Assembly (NCBI RefSeq): GCF_003751605.1
Contig: NZ_RJVJ01000001.1
Location: 496,001-560,000 of the forward strand
Length of the DNA stretch: 64,000 nucleotides
Direction: 5' to 3'
Origin: Kitasatospora cineracea
Lineage (GTDB): Bacteria > Actinomycetota > Actinomycetes > Streptomycetales > Streptomycetaceae
Shown here: positions 1 to 8,842 of the stretch, piece by piece
How positions within the stretch are numbered: position 1 is the stretch's first letter
Layout of the letters: each line of letters starts with the position of its first letter
Position numbers and translations under genes: made by a program
Notes under the pieces: generated by a model
Told to the model about the DNA's origin: nothing
Database searches by the model: none
Seen by the model: the letters and a program-made list of their open reading frames with translations, nothing else

Positions 1-70
1 GCCGAAACGGGCGGCTGCGGAGCGGTGGAGATCACCTTCCGGCGGCGGTGCTTCCGGTACGCACCGCGGT

Positions 71-97
71 GGCGGCGGCCGCTGCCGGGCCGCCGCC
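71..97. terminator. GC-rich hairpin, possible terminator
   Basis: A 10-bp perfect stem (71-80 with 88-97) encloses a 7-base loop just beyond the stop of the leftward phosphatase gene at 105. There is no T-tract, as is common for actinobacterial terminators. Nothing else is visible in bases 1-104. Confidence 0.45.
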
Positions 98-104
98 GGG
101 CGGG

Positions 105-2624
105 TCAGAGGGCCAGTTCGAACCAGACGATCTTGCCCTTGGGGGTGCGGCGGCTGCCCCAGCGCTCGGCCAGCAGCGAGACGAGCTGCAGGCCGCGGCC
201 GCCCTCGTCGGTCTCCTGGGCGCGGCGCTGGCGGGGCTGGGCGTAGGCGTCGTCCCAGACCTCGCAGACCATGGTCTTGTCGCGCAGCAGGCGCAGCCGG
301 ATCTCGCCGCGGCCGTGCCGCAGCGCGTTGGTGACCAGCTCGCTGACCAGCAGTTCCGAGGTGTCGACCAGTTCGTCCAGGCCGCGTTCCAGCAGCCAGC
401 CGCAGGCGGCCTCGCGGGCCTTGGCGACCGAGGTCGGCTCGGAGGGGAACCGCCAGTCGCCGACCGAGCCCTTGGGCAGGCCCTTGACCTTGGCCATCAG
501 CAGGGCGATGTCGTCCTCGCCGTGGTGCGGGTTGAGCTCGTCCAGCACCTGGTCGCAGAGTTCCTCGATCCGCTCGGAGCCGGCCTCCAGCGCGGCCCGG
601 AAGGCGTCGATGCCCTCGTCGAGCTGGTGCTTGCGGGACTCCACCAGGCCGTCGGTGTAGAGGGCCAGCACGGCGCCCTCCGGCAGGTCGACGGTGACCT
701 CCTCGAACGGCTCGCCGCCGACGCCGAGCGGCAGGCCGGGCGGCACGGTGATGGTGCGGGCGCCCTGGCCGGGGGCGAGCAGGACCGGCGGGAGGTGGCC
801 GGCGTTGGCGAAGGTGCAGCGCTGCTTGACGGCGTCGTAGACGGCGTAGACGCAGGTGGCGAGGTAGACCTCGGCGCTGGAGCGGTCCGGGTCCTCGTCG
901 TTGCCGAGGCCGCGGGCGATCTCGTCGAGGGCGGAGAGCACCTCTTCCGGGTCGAGGTCGAGCATGGCCAGGGTGCGGACGGCGGTGCGCAGTTGGCCCA
1001 TCGCCACGGCGGCGCGCAGGCCGCGGCCCATCACGTCGCCGATCACCAGGGCGGTGCGGCTGCCGGGCAGCGGGATGACGTCGAACCAGTCGCCGCCGAC
1101 CTCGGTGTTGTTGTTGCTGGGCAGGTAGCGGCGGGCGATCTCCAGGCCGGAGGCGGCCGGGTTGCCGGGGGGCAGCAGGCTGCGCTGGAGGATCAGGGCG
1201 CGCTCGTGCTCGCGGCGGTAGAGCCGGGCGTTGTCGACGCAGACCGCGGCGCGGGCGACGAGTTCCTCGGCGATCGCCACCTCGCGGGCGTCGAACGGCT
1301 CGCTGCCGATCGCCCGGGAGAGCTGGACCAGGCCGAGCACCTGGTCGCGTGCGACCAGCGGCACCACCAGGGTGGAGCGCAGCAGCGGGTCGGGCCCGGG
1401 CTGCGGGACGACGCTGCGGCCGGTGCGCAGGGCGCGGGCGTGCGGGGAGCGCGGCGGGTAGCAGAGCGTGCCGCCGGCCTCGGCGACCCGGACGCCGCCG
1501 GCCCGCTCGCTGCCGAGCACGGACGGGGCGTTGCCGACCACGCTGGAGACGGCGACCCGGCGCAGTTCGCCGCTCTCCGGGTTGGCGCTGAGCGGGGCGG
1601 AGTCGCCGGTGAGCAGCGCGGTGTACAGGTCGACGGTGGCGACGTCGCAGAACTGCGGGACGATCACGTCGAGCAGTTCCTTGGCGGTGGTCTCCAGGTC
1701 GAGGGTGGAGCCGATGTGGGTGGACGCCTCGTTCAGCAGGGCGAGGCTGCGGCGCACGCCGGCCGCCTCGCGTTCGGCGATGTGCCGGCTGGTGACGTCC
1801 TGGACCTGGCCGGCCACGCCGATCGGGCGGCCGCCGGCGGCGGTGAGCCGGTACAGCGAGACGGCCCAGGTGCGCTGGTCCTCGTCGCGGCCGGCGGTGG
1901 GGCGGGCGGCCCGGACCGGGCCGGACAGCCGCAGGTCGAGGACGGGCTCCTGGCCGGTGAGGACCTTGCGCAGGGCGAGCAGCAGCCGGTCCGCGTCGGA
2001 GGGGCGGAACACGTCGCCGGGGGCGAGGCCCTGCAGGGCGGCGGGGCTGCGGCCGACGCCGGCCGCGAACGCGGCGTTGACGCGCTGCAGCTTGAGGTCG
2101 GTGTCGAACAGGAAGAACCCGGTGGGGGTCTGGCCGATGACGGCCTCGGAGGCGGCCAGGTCGGTCTCGATGGCGCGCAGCCGGCCGAGGTCGACGGCCA
2201 GGCAGGTCGCGGAGCCGTCGGCGCTGGCGGGCATCGCGTAGACCTCGGCGAGGCTCTCGGCGCCGGCCTGGTCCCGGTAGGGGGCGGTGCCGACCCACTC
2301 CTCGCCGGACAGGATGCGCTCGAGCCGGGCCCGGCCGCGCTGCCACATCTCGCGCGGGATGAACGCGGTGATCGGGTCGGCGCCGACCGCCTCGGCGGCG
2401 GGGACGCCGAAGAACTCGGCGGCCCGGTCGCTCCACTGCGCGATCCGGCCGTCCGGGCCGATGGCGAAGGTCGCCACCCGGATGTAGTCGTAGATGGTGC
2501 CCGAGGTGCCCTGTCCCCAGCCGAGCGGCAGCGGGACGGGGGTCGTCGGGGCACCCGGCTGCTCCGGCACCGCGGCATGACTGCCGCTGCCGTGCGTCAC
2601 GTTCCGTGCCGGGAAGCTGTTCAA
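105..2624 (-). CDS. PAS-PAS-GAF-SpoIIE phosphatase with HATPase tail
   Basis: Predicted cytoplasmic PP2C-type serine/threonine phosphatase of the SpoIIE/RsbU class, 839 residues. Two PAS-like regions (about 45-160 and 165-280) precede a GAF domain (about 290-455), a SpoIIE phosphatase domain (about 485-690; GGDWFDVIPL, GDVMGRGLRAA, NAGHLPP, LYTDGLVE) and an anti-sigma-type HATPase domain (about 715-835; SELVTNALRHGRG, GRGLQLVSLLAERWG). Such proteins dephosphorylate anti-sigma antagonists, and the ATPase tail may act as a switch kinase. I chose the TTG start at 2624 because GGAGGGG lies 9 bases upstream; no in-frame ATG has an equally good site. The signal sensed is unknown. A close paralogue lies just upstream on the same strand. 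Confidence 0.9.
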   Translation of the reverse strand: MNSFPARNVTHGSGSHAAVPEQPGAPTTPVPLPLGWGQGTSGTIYDYIRVATFAIGPDGRIAQWSDRAAEFFGVPAAEAVGADPITAFIPREMWQRGRARLERILSGEEWVGTAPYRDQAGAESLAEVYAMPASADGSATCLAVDLGRLRAIETDLAASEAVIGQTPTGFFLFDTDLKLQRVNAAFAAGVGRSPAALQGLAPGDVFRPSDADRLLLALRKVLTGQEPVLDLRLSGPVRAARPTAGRDEDQRTWAVSLYRLTAAGGRPIGVAGQVQDVTSRHIAEREAAGVRRSLALLNEASTHIGSTLDLETTAKELLDVIVPQFCDVATVDLYTALLTGDSAPLSANPESGELRRVAVSSVVGNAPSVLGSERAGGVRVAEAGGTLCYPPRSPHARALRTGRSVVPQPGPDPLLRSTLVVPLVARDQVLGLVQLSRAIGSEPFDAREVAIAEELVARAAVCVDNARLYRREHERALILQRSLLPPGNPAASGLEIARRYLPSNNNTEVGGDWFDVIPLPGSRTALVIGDVMGRGLRAAVAMGQLRTAVRTLAMLDLDPEEVLSALDEIARGLGNDEDPDRSSAEVYLATCVYAVYDAVKQRCTFANAGHLPPVLLAPGQGARTITVPPGLPLGVGGEPFEEVTVDLPEGAVLALYTDGLVESRKHQLDEGIDAFRAALEAGSERIEELCDQVLDELNPHHGEDDIALLMAKVKGLPKGSVGDWRFPSEPTSVAKAREAACGWLLERGLDELVDTSELLVSELVTNALRHGRGEIRLRLLRDKTMVCEVWDDAYAQPRQRRAQETDEGGRGLQLVSLLAERWGSRRTPKGKIVWFELAL

Positions 2625-2667
2625 CGGACCGACCCCTCCAACCCGCGCCCATCCGGTGTCGAGAAGA

Positions 2668-2692
2668 CCGAGTATTCGCTGTCCGAGTATTC
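2668..2692. repeat. direct repeat upstream of the first phosphatase
   Basis: On the minus strand GAATACTCGG occurs twice with a 15-bp period, 44-68 bases upstream of the TTG start at 2624. The spacing and promoter-proximal position suggest a regulator or sigma-factor site. This is inference only. Confidence 0.35.
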
Positions 2693-2726
2693 ATCATCCG
2701 GGCGTGGGCGCACACACCCTTCAACG

Positions 2727-5567
2727 TCACAACATCGAATCGGGTGGTTGAACCCCGGTGTTCGACAGCTCGAACCAGACGACCTTGCCGAGTCCTTCGG
2801 CCCTGGTGCCCCAGCGCAGGGCGAGCCGGCGGACCAGTTCGAGGCCGCGCCCGCCCTCGTCGCCGGCCCCGGCGTGGCGCTCCCGGGGCGGGTCGGGCAG
2901 CGGGTCGGAGATCTCCACCAGCAGCAGGTCGCCGAGGGTGAGCCGGACGCCGATCGGGGCGCTGGCGTACCGGACGGCGTTGGTGACGAGTTCGCTGACC
3001 AGCAGTTCGGCGGTGTCGGTGAGCTCCTCGGCGTCCCAGTCCGCCAGGGTGCCGCGGACCAGTCGGCGGGCCCGGGAGACGGCGGTCGGCTCGGCGGGCA
3101 GCGTCCAGCCCGCGGTGGGCTCCTCGGCCCGGCCCTCGCCGAGCCGGGCCAGCAGCAGGGCCACGTCGTCGGGCTCGCGGCCCTGCTCCATGGTGCCGAG
3201 GACGGCCTCGCACGCCTGCTGGATCGAGGCGTACGGCTGTTCGAGCACGCTGATCAACCTCCCCAGTCCCACGTCCAGGTCCTTGTCCCGGGACTCCACC
3301 AGCCCGTCGGTGCACAGGGCGAGCAGGCTGCCGTCCGGGATCCGCAGCTCGACGGACTCGAACGGCACCCCGCCGACGCCGAGCGGCGCGCCGGAGGGCA
3401 GGTCGAGGACCCGGCCGGCGCCGCCGGGCAGCGGGCCGCCGGAGCGGGCCGGCTCGGCACCGGCGCCGGGCACCACCAGGACCGGCGGGATGTGGCCGGC
3501 CTTGGTGACGGTCAGGCTGCGCCGGGCGGGGTCGAAGACCGCGTAGACGCAGGTGGCGAGCAGGGCCTCGTCGGGGCCCTGGGCGAGGTCGTCGGCGAGC
3601 TCGTGGACGTGCCGCAGCACCACCTCGGGGGGCAGGTCGAGGGCGGCCAGCACCCGGACCGCGGTGCGCAGCCGGCCCATCGTGGCGGCGGCCCGCAGGC
3701 CGTGGCCCATCACGTCGCCGACCACCAGGGCGGTGCGCTCGCCGGGCAGCGGGATGACGTCGAACCAGTCGCCGCCGACCTCGGTGCCGCTGGAGCCGGG
3801 CACGTACCGGTAGGCGACCTCGACGCCGGGCGGCTGCGGGACCTGCTGGGGCAGCAGGGTGCGCTGCAGGGTGAGCGCGGCGGTGCGCTCGCGGGCGTAC
3901 AGCCGGGCGTTGTCCAGCGAGCTGCCGGCCCGGTCGGCGAGCTCGACGGTGAAGGCCAGGTCGTCGCGGTCGAAGCCCTCGCGGTAGCCGGCCCGGCTGA
4001 CCACCAGCAGGCCGATCACGATGCCGCGGGCCCGCAGCGGGACCACCAGCCGGGAGTGCACGCCGAGCTCGCGGGCGGCCTCGACCTTGGGGTCGCCGGG
4101 GAAGGACAGCTCCTCGGGCCCGTTGCCGCCGGAGAGCATCTCGGGGACGCCGCTGCGCAGCACCCGGCCGAAGACCGAGTCCTCCTCGAAGGTGATCCGG
4201 GCGCCGTGCCGCAGCATGGTCTCCACCGCGGGGCTGTGCTGGATCGCGGCGACGCCGAGCTGCAGCAGCGAGGTGTGCCGGTCGTGGCCGTGCCGGGGCA
4301 GGTCGTCACCGTGCGCGACGGCCTGCAGCAGGATCACCCCGGCGTAGTCGGCGAGCCGGGGGACCACCGCGCCGGCCAGCTCCTGGGCGATCATCGAGGC
4401 GTCCAGCAGGTCGCCGACCCGGGAGCCGAACTCGTTGAGCAGCGACAGCCGCCGCCGGGCGCCCTCGACCTTGGCGACCGCCCGGTAGCGCTCGGTGACG
4501 TCCATGACGGTGCCGGAGATGCCCAGCACCCGGCCGGAGCGGTCGGTCATCCGGCTGTAGGAGATCGACCGGTACCCGGAGCCGGCGGAGGCCGGGGAGG
4601 CCAGCGTGACGTCGATGACCGGCTCGCCGGTGGCCAGCACCTGGCGCTGGACGGCGGTGATCTCGTCGGCGGAGCGCTCGGGCAGCGTCTCGCCGGTGGT
4701 GCGGCCGACGTGCTCCTCGGCGGGCAGGCCGTTCATGTCGGCCAGGGTGCGGTTGACGGCGGTGTAGCGCAGGTCGGTGTCGAGCACCGCGATGCCCAGC
4801 GGGGACTGCTCGAACAGCGCGTCGCGGACCGCGAGGTCGCGCTCGACGGCGCGCAGCGCGGCGGCCTCGGTGAGCGCGGCCTGCACGTACGGGGCGCCGT
4901 CGCCGTCGACCAGCAGCGAGAGCCGGGCCTCCACCTCGACCGGCAGGCCGTCCCGGTCGGCGATCTCGGTGAAGCCGTGCCAGGAGCCGCGGCGCAGCGT
5001 CTCCTGGAGGGCGGACCGGGTGCGCTGCACCTGGCCCGGGTCCGGGATCAGTTCGTCGACGGCGCGGCCGACCAGCACCTCGCTGGGCCAGCCGAGCATC
5101 TCCTCGGCGGCCGGGCTCCACAGCACCACCCGGCCCGAGGTGTCCAGGATGACGATGGCCACCCGCACCACGTCCAACAGGCTGCCGCCCTCGGTGCGGC
5201 GGCTGGGGTGCAGGGGGGTCGGGCCGCCGTCGGAGCGGGCCCCGGGCGGCGGCTCCGCCCCGCCGGGGAAGGCCCGGGCGGGGCGGCCGCGGGCCGGGGG
5301 GCCGGCGGTGCCGGTGGCGAGGGCGGTCGGCGGCTGGGGGGCGGCGCCCGCCGTCGGGGCGCTGCCGGGGCGGCCCCCGCCGGGCCGGGAGCGGAAGTGC
5401 TCGCCGGGGTCGGGGCGGCCGCGGCGCAGCCGGGCCCGGGCGGCCGCCCGGCCGGCGGCGGTGCGGGCGGGCAGTGCGGCGCCGCCGCTGCCGGGCCGCC
5501 GCGAACCGCGCGCGGGCAGACCGGACGCCTCGCGCTCTCCCTCGCCGTCACCCGGCTTCGCCACCAC
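2727..5567 (-). CDS. PAS-PAS-GAF-SpoIIE phosphatase with HATPase tail (paralogue)
   Basis: Second phosphatase of the same architecture, 946 residues. An unusual Pro/Ala/Gly/Arg-rich N-terminal tail (about 1-125) precedes PAS (about 128-240), a second PAS (about 245-365), GAF (about 375-555), the SpoIIE domain (about 575-800; EVGGDWFDVIPLPG, GDVMGHGLRAAAT, KAGHIPPVL, LCTDGLVES) and a HATPase domain (about 805-935; LVTNAVRYASAP, GRGLELVRRLALRWG). The GTG start at 5567 has GGGAGG about 8 bases upstream. The last 100 residues are close in sequence to the downstream neighbour, so the pair probably arose by duplication. The disordered N-terminus differs and may set the partner or location. A later start that removes part of the tail cannot be excluded. 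Confidence 0.88.
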   Translation of the reverse strand: MVAKPGDGEGEREASGLPARGSRRPGSGGAALPARTAAGRAAARARLRRGRPDPGEHFRSRPGGGRPGSAPTAGAAPQPPTALATGTAGPPARGRPARAFPGGAEPPPGARSDGGPTPLHPSRRTEGGSLLDVVRVAIVILDTSGRVVLWSPAAEEMLGWPSEVLVGRAVDELIPDPGQVQRTRSALQETLRRGSWHGFTEIADRDGLPVEVEARLSLLVDGDGAPYVQAALTEAAALRAVERDLAVRDALFEQSPLGIAVLDTDLRYTAVNRTLADMNGLPAEEHVGRTTGETLPERSADEITAVQRQVLATGEPVIDVTLASPASAGSGYRSISYSRMTDRSGRVLGISGTVMDVTERYRAVAKVEGARRRLSLLNEFGSRVGDLLDASMIAQELAGAVVPRLADYAGVILLQAVAHGDDLPRHGHDRHTSLLQLGVAAIQHSPAVETMLRHGARITFEEDSVFGRVLRSGVPEMLSGGNGPEELSFPGDPKVEAARELGVHSRLVVPLRARGIVIGLLVVSRAGYREGFDRDDLAFTVELADRAGSSLDNARLYARERTAALTLQRTLLPQQVPQPPGVEVAYRYVPGSSGTEVGGDWFDVIPLPGERTALVVGDVMGHGLRAAATMGRLRTAVRVLAALDLPPEVVLRHVHELADDLAQGPDEALLATCVYAVFDPARRSLTVTKAGHIPPVLVVPGAGAEPARSGGPLPGGAGRVLDLPSGAPLGVGGVPFESVELRIPDGSLLALCTDGLVESRDKDLDVGLGRLISVLEQPYASIQQACEAVLGTMEQGREPDDVALLLARLGEGRAEEPTAGWTLPAEPTAVSRARRLVRGTLADWDAEELTDTAELLVSELVTNAVRYASAPIGVRLTLGDLLLVEISDPLPDPPRERHAGAGDEGGRGLELVRRLALRWGTRAEGLGKVVWFELSNTGVQPPDSML

Positions 5568-5796
5568 CTACCGGGCCTCCCGCCACCGCATGGGACGCCC
5601 CCGGCCGGTCGCCGGGCGCGGGCCGCCGCCACGCCGTGTCGCCGCAGGCTCACGGATCGTGACGAATGCTGCCGAACTCTGCCATACCCAGGGAATCGCC
5701 CCACTATCCCGGCATACGGGTCGTCTGTCCGATTGGCGTACAGAACGGACACGGAGGTGCGGACGGGCTCCGCGCGGGCGGAGGGGCCCGGGCGGA

Positions 5797-6198
5797 TCAG
5801 TGCAGGCGGCCGTCGCGGTGCAGGTCGTCGAAGAGGACCTGGTCGACCGGGGGGACGCGGTCGCGGTCGGCGTAGCCGAACCAGTCGACCTCCTCGATCT
5901 CGCTGCTGGCGGCGAGGGTGCCGGTGTAGTCGGCGGCGTAGCAGGCCATCCTGACCACGGCGCCGGGGGCCTGGCCGTGGGCCTCGGCGTGGTAGGTGCC
6001 GACGTGGGTGACGGTGTCGGGGCGGATGGCGACGGTGAGTTCCTCGGCGACCTCGCGGACCAGGGTCTGCAGGTCGGTCTCGGCGCCCTCGCGCTTGCCG
6101 CCGGGGATGTAGAAGACGTCCTTGCCGCGGGGGCGGGCGCAGAGGATCCTGCCGCCCTCCAGCCGGACCCACGCCACCGTGTCGATCAGGTCTGCCAT
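5797..6198 (-). CDS. Nudix hydrolase
   Basis: 133-residue Nudix hydrolase. The Nudix box is seen as GGKREGAETDLQTLVREVAE followed by EL (residues about 33-54), with the REVAEEL core intact. Family members hydrolyse nucleoside diphosphates linked to another moiety (oxidised dNTPs, ADP-ribose, NADH); the substrate here cannot be read from sequence. It is a stand-alone domain of usual length. It lies 33 bp downstream of the CYTH gene on the same strand, so co-transcription is possible. The ATG start gives the expected N-terminus MADLIDTVAWV. Confidence 0.9.
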   Translation of the reverse strand: MADLIDTVAWVRLEGGRILCARPRGKDVFYIPGGKREGAETDLQTLVREVAEELTVAIRPDTVTHVGTYHAEAHGQAPGAVVRMACYAADYTGTLAASSEIEEVDWFGYADRDRVPPVDQVLFDDLHRDGRLH

Positions 6199-6231
6199 CG
6201 CCGTCCTCGCGCTCGTCGTACCCGCCCGACC

Positions 6232-6702
6232 CTACGTCAGGGGCGGGGCGTCGGCGGTGGCCAGGTGCCGGTTCTTGAGGTCGGGGCGGTCGGTGACCTC
6301 GGGGCCGAACCAGGACGGCGGGGTGAACGCGGCCGCGGCGTCCGGGTCGGTGAACTCGACCTCCACGGTGCGCAGTCCGGTCAGTCGGCCGCGGTAGGTG
6401 TCGACCACGGCCTCGTGCGGGCCGAGCGGGACGACCCGGCGGCTCTTGTCGATCCGGGCGTGCTCGGTGGCGGGCCACAGGTCGGCGAACTGCTCGGCGC
6501 TCAGCGGGGTCTCCCACTCGCCGCGGACCAGTCCGGTGCCGCGCTTGACGGTCAGCGAGCACTCCTCGCCCTGCCGGCGCACCCGCGCCTCGGCCCCTTC
6601 GGGCCCGAGCACCAGGTACCCCTGCCGGACCTCGAACTCCCGTCCGTCCGGGACGTGTTCGCCCTCCGGGACGAGGAACTTGCGCTCGATCTCGACGCCC
6701 AC
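6232..6702 (-). CDS. CYTH domain protein (inorganic triphosphatase family)
   Basis: 156-residue CYTH/triphosphate-tunnel protein. It starts MGVEIERKFLVPEGE, which carries the diagnostic ExExK signature at residues 4-8, and later charged strands (RVRRQGEECSLTVKRG, IDKSRRVVPL) supply the basic and acidic tunnel residues. Family members hydrolyse tripolyphosphate or thiamine triphosphate, or act as class IV adenylate cyclases. Single-domain bacterial proteins of this length are mostly tripolyphosphatases, which is what I infer. It is complete, with an ATG start, and lies upstream of the Nudix gene, so the two may form a small house-cleaning unit for phosphoanhydrides. Confidence 0.85.
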   Translation of the reverse strand: MGVEIERKFLVPEGEHVPDGREFEVRQGYLVLGPEGAEARVRRQGEECSLTVKRGTGLVRGEWETPLSAEQFADLWPATEHARIDKSRRVVPLGPHEAVVDTYRGRLTGLRTVEVEFTDPDAAAAFTPPSWFGPEVTDRPDLKNRHLATADAPPLT

Positions 6703-6723
6703 GCGGCCTCCTCGGCATCCGTT

Positions 6724-6749
6724 CCCGGGGCGGCGCGCGCCGCCCCGGG
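6724..6749. terminator. perfect 26-bp palindrome, probable terminator
   Basis: A perfect GC-only palindrome beginning CCCGGGGCGGCG sits between the stop of the leftward SPOR-like gene (6785) and the start of the CYTH gene (6702). It is placed to end transcription of the SPOR-like gene. Confidence 0.6.
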
Positions 6750-6784
6750 GCCACGGTACGCGGACGGGGCCGGGCAGTGGGGGA

Positions 6785-7006
6785 TCAGCCGGGACCGGCG
6801 GGGCCCCCGGAGACCTCGGGGCTCTCGGGGATCCGGGGGTCCTCGGGTTCGACCCAGTAGAGCTGCTTGTGGCCGCGGGCCTCGAACTCGGCGGCCAGCG
6901 CCTCGGCTCCGGCCCGGTCGAGGCCGCGGGCGAGCAGGAAGCGGTTGCCGTTGTCGTCCTGGCGCATCACCCGGTGGGTGGTGCCGGTGCGCTGCTCGCC
7001 GTCCAT
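6785..7006 (-). CDS. small SPOR-like domain protein
   Basis: 73-residue soluble protein beginning MDGEQRTGTTHRVMRQDDNG. The pattern 'VMRQDDNGNRFLLARGLDRAGAEALAAEFEARGHKQ' in outline (residues 13-48) matches the short SPOR-like proteins annotated across Streptomyces, which lack the signal and membrane anchor of true SPOR proteins. The function is unknown. A longer frame to 7114 exists, but the internal ATG at 7006 gives the N-terminus expected for the family. The C-terminus is Pro/Gly-rich (PESPEVSGGPAGPG). Confidence 0.7.
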   Translation of the reverse strand: MDGEQRTGTTHRVMRQDDNGNRFLLARGLDRAGAEALAAEFEARGHKQLYWVEPEDPRIPESPEVSGGPAGPG

Positions 7007-7019
7007 GCGCACACGGTAG

Positions 7020-7051
7020 CGGTCCGACCCGGTGGGGGGCGGGTCGGACCG
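7020..7051. terminator. hairpin terminator after the methyltransferase gene
   Basis: An 11-bp stem (CGGTCCGACCC at 7020-7030 pairing with 7041-7051) lies downstream of the leftward methyltransferase stop (7142) and just upstream of the SPOR-like start. Repeated GTCAACGTCACGTCACGTCA bases at 7103-7124 precede it and may hold the promoter. Confidence 0.55.
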
Positions 7052-7141
7052 CCCGTCCGGCTGTCGGGCCGGGCGGTGGGCACTACCGGGCGGTACGCGG
7101 CCGGTCAACGTCACGTCACGTCAACGCGGGGGCGTGCCCAA

Positions 7142-7969
7142 CTAGCTTACGTGATACAGGAGTTCGCCGTGCAGTACGGCGAACCAGGCGTCCGGGTCGG
7201 CGCCCCAGCGGGCCCAGCCGGCGGCGATCCGCTCCAGGTCGGCGGGGGTGGCCAGGCCCTCGGCGACCGCGGTGGCGGCGGTCTTCGAGCGCACCGTGCG
7301 CTCGGCCCAGCTCTCCGACCACCAGGCCCGCTCGGCGCCGGTGGCGAAGGTCCAACTGCTGGACGAGCAGCGCGGGTTGGCGTCCGGTGCGGCCGGTTCG
7401 CCGGTCAGGCCCGCCGCGTGCGCCCAGGCCAGCAGGCGGCGGCCGGCGTCGGGTTCGCCGCCGTTGGCCCGGGCGACCTTCCGGTACAGGCTCAACCACT
7501 CGTCCAGCTCGGGCAGTTCGGGGTACCAGGTCATCGCGGCGTAGTCCGAGTCGCGGACCGCGATCACCCCGCCGGGGGCGGTGACCCGGCGCATCTCGCG
7601 CAGGGCGGCGACCGGGTCGGGCAGGTGCTGCAGCACCTGGTGGGCGTGCACCACGTCGAACGAGGCGTCGGCGTAGGGCAGTCGGTAGACGTCGGCGACC
7701 TCGTAGGACAGGTTCGCCAGGCCGCGTTCGGCGGCCAGCGCGGCGGCCTCGGCCAGCACCTCGGGGACCGGCTCGATGCCGACCACCCGGCCGCTCGGGC
7801 CGACCAGTTCGGCCAGGTCGGCGGTGATCGTGCCCGGGCCGCAGCCGACGTCCAACACCCGCTGGCCGGGGCGCAGTTCGGGCAGCAGGTAGGCGGCGGA
7901 GTTGGCGGCGGTGCGGCTGCGGTGCGAGCGCAGGACGGCGGCGTGGTGGCCGTGGGTGTAGGCGGGCAT
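7142..7969 (-). CDS. class I SAM-dependent methyltransferase
   Basis: 275-residue UbiE/COQ5-like methyltransferase. Motif I is VLDVGCGPGTITADLAE (about residues 37-53), the acidic motif II region is VVGIEPVPEVLAEA, motif post-I is DVYRLPYADASFDVVHAHQVLQ and motif III is VTAPGGVIAVRDSDY. These are the SAM-binding elements; the methyl acceptor is unknown. The ATG at 7969 is chosen because the protein then starts MPAYTHGHHAAVLRSHRSRTAANSA-like, as in relatives, although an open frame continues upstream. It is divergent from the flavin-oxidase-like gene at 8108, with a 138-bp shared promoter region. Confidence 0.88.
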   Translation of the reverse strand: MPAYTHGHHAAVLRSHRSRTAANSAAYLLPELRPGQRVLDVGCGPGTITADLAELVGPSGRVVGIEPVPEVLAEAAALAAERGLANLSYEVADVYRLPYADASFDVVHAHQVLQHLPDPVAALREMRRVTAPGGVIAVRDSDYAAMTWYPELPELDEWLSLYRKVARANGGEPDAGRRLLAWAHAAGLTGEPAAPDANPRCSSSSWTFATGAERAWWSESWAERTVRSKTAATAVAEGLATPADLERIAAGWARWGADPDAWFAVLHGELLYHVS

Positions 7970-8107
7970 GGCGGGTTCCCTCTCCCTCGAAGGCGACCCC
8001 TCCAGGATAGGAAGATGTTCCACTGTTCGGACAATCCTGTATCGAATGGCGAGACGAAGGGGAAACCTCCTGGCCCTCCGCCGCCCGCCGGGAGCAGAAT
8101 CGTCCGC

Positions 8108-8692
8108 ATGGGAAAGACTTATGAGCGCATCGATGCCAGGCTGCGCGCGTTCATCGAGAAACAGCCCGTCTACTTCGTCGGCACCGCGCCGCTGGCTGCC
8201 GACGGCTACCTCAACCTGTCCCCCAAGGGCCGGGCCGGCACCCTCGTCGTGCTGGACGAACTGACCGTCGCCTACCTGGACTTCGGCGGTTCGCACGCAG
8301 AGACCATCGCCCACCTGCGGGAGAACGGGCGGATCGTCCTGATGTGGTGCGCCTTCGAGGGGCCGCCGACCGTGCTGCGGGTGCACGGGCACGGCGAGCC
8401 GGTGTTCCGCGACGACCCGCGGTTCGCCGAACTGCTCGACCGCTTCGACCCGACCGCGGACGGCACCGCGCTGCGCGCGATCATCCTGGTGCGGGCCGAA
8501 CGGGTCAGCGACTCCTGCGGGTTCGCCGTCCCGTTCATGGAGTACCAGTCCGACCGGACGCTGCTCGCCGAGTTCTTCGACCGCAAGGGCGAGGACCGGT
8601 TCAGCGAGTACTGCGAGGGCAAGGAGAACGTCGGCGTCAGCATCAACGGGCTGCCCGCCCTGCCGCTGCCGGTGCCGCCCCGGCCGTCCTGA
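8108..8692 (+). CDS. pyridoxamine 5'-phosphate oxidase family protein
   Basis: 194-residue split-barrel flavin/cofactor-binding protein. Seen features are the N-terminal helix (RIDARLRAFIEKQPVYFVGTA), the strand LNLSPKGRAGTLVVLDELTVAYLDFGGSHAETIAHL and the RIVLMWCAFEGPPTVLRVHG barrel strand, which match the general PPOX-like (not true PdxH) family common in actinobacteria. Likely roles are F420- or FMN-linked reduction, or heme/flavin binding. It is complete. The ATG at 8108 is the first plausible start. Divergent from the methyltransferase. Confidence 0.85.
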   Translation: MGKTYERIDARLRAFIEKQPVYFVGTAPLAADGYLNLSPKGRAGTLVVLDELTVAYLDFGGSHAETIAHLRENGRIVLMWCAFEGPPTVLRVHGHGEPVFRDDPRFAELLDRFDPTADGTALRAIILVRAERVSDSCGFAVPFMEYQSDRTLLAEFFDRKGEDRFSEYCEGKENVGVSINGLPALPLPVPPRPS

Positions 8693-8700
8693 GCCGGCCG

Positions 8701-8791
8701 CGGGCGGCGGGCGGCGGGCGGCGGGCGGCGGACGGCGGGCGGCGGACGGCGGGCGGCGGGCGGCGGACGGCGGACGGCGGGCGGCGGGCGG
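8701..8791. repeat. 13-copy heptanucleotide tandem repeat
   Basis: Thirteen uninterrupted 7-bp units, each CGGGCGG or CGGACGG, fill most of the 150 bp between the oxidase-like gene and the reductase start at 8843. Copies 5, 7, 10 and 11 are the A variant and the rest are the G variant. It lies directly upstream of the reductase/deaminase pair and could affect their promoter spacing. Confidence 0.9.
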
Positions 8792-8842
8792 GCGCGGCGT
8801 ACGGTGGGACTCCGCCCGTCCGCCGACCCTGGAGCCCCGACC

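Noticed and set aside
48..5954. A 1,968-residue open frame on the plus strand opposite the two phosphatase genes
   Set aside because: It is a shadow of the GC-rich third positions of the minus-strand genes, runs across two complete domain-rich proteins and has low-complexity Val/Gly/Ala/Gln content.
8701..8791. Heptamer array as a CRISPR array
   Set aside because: Units are contiguous with no spacers.
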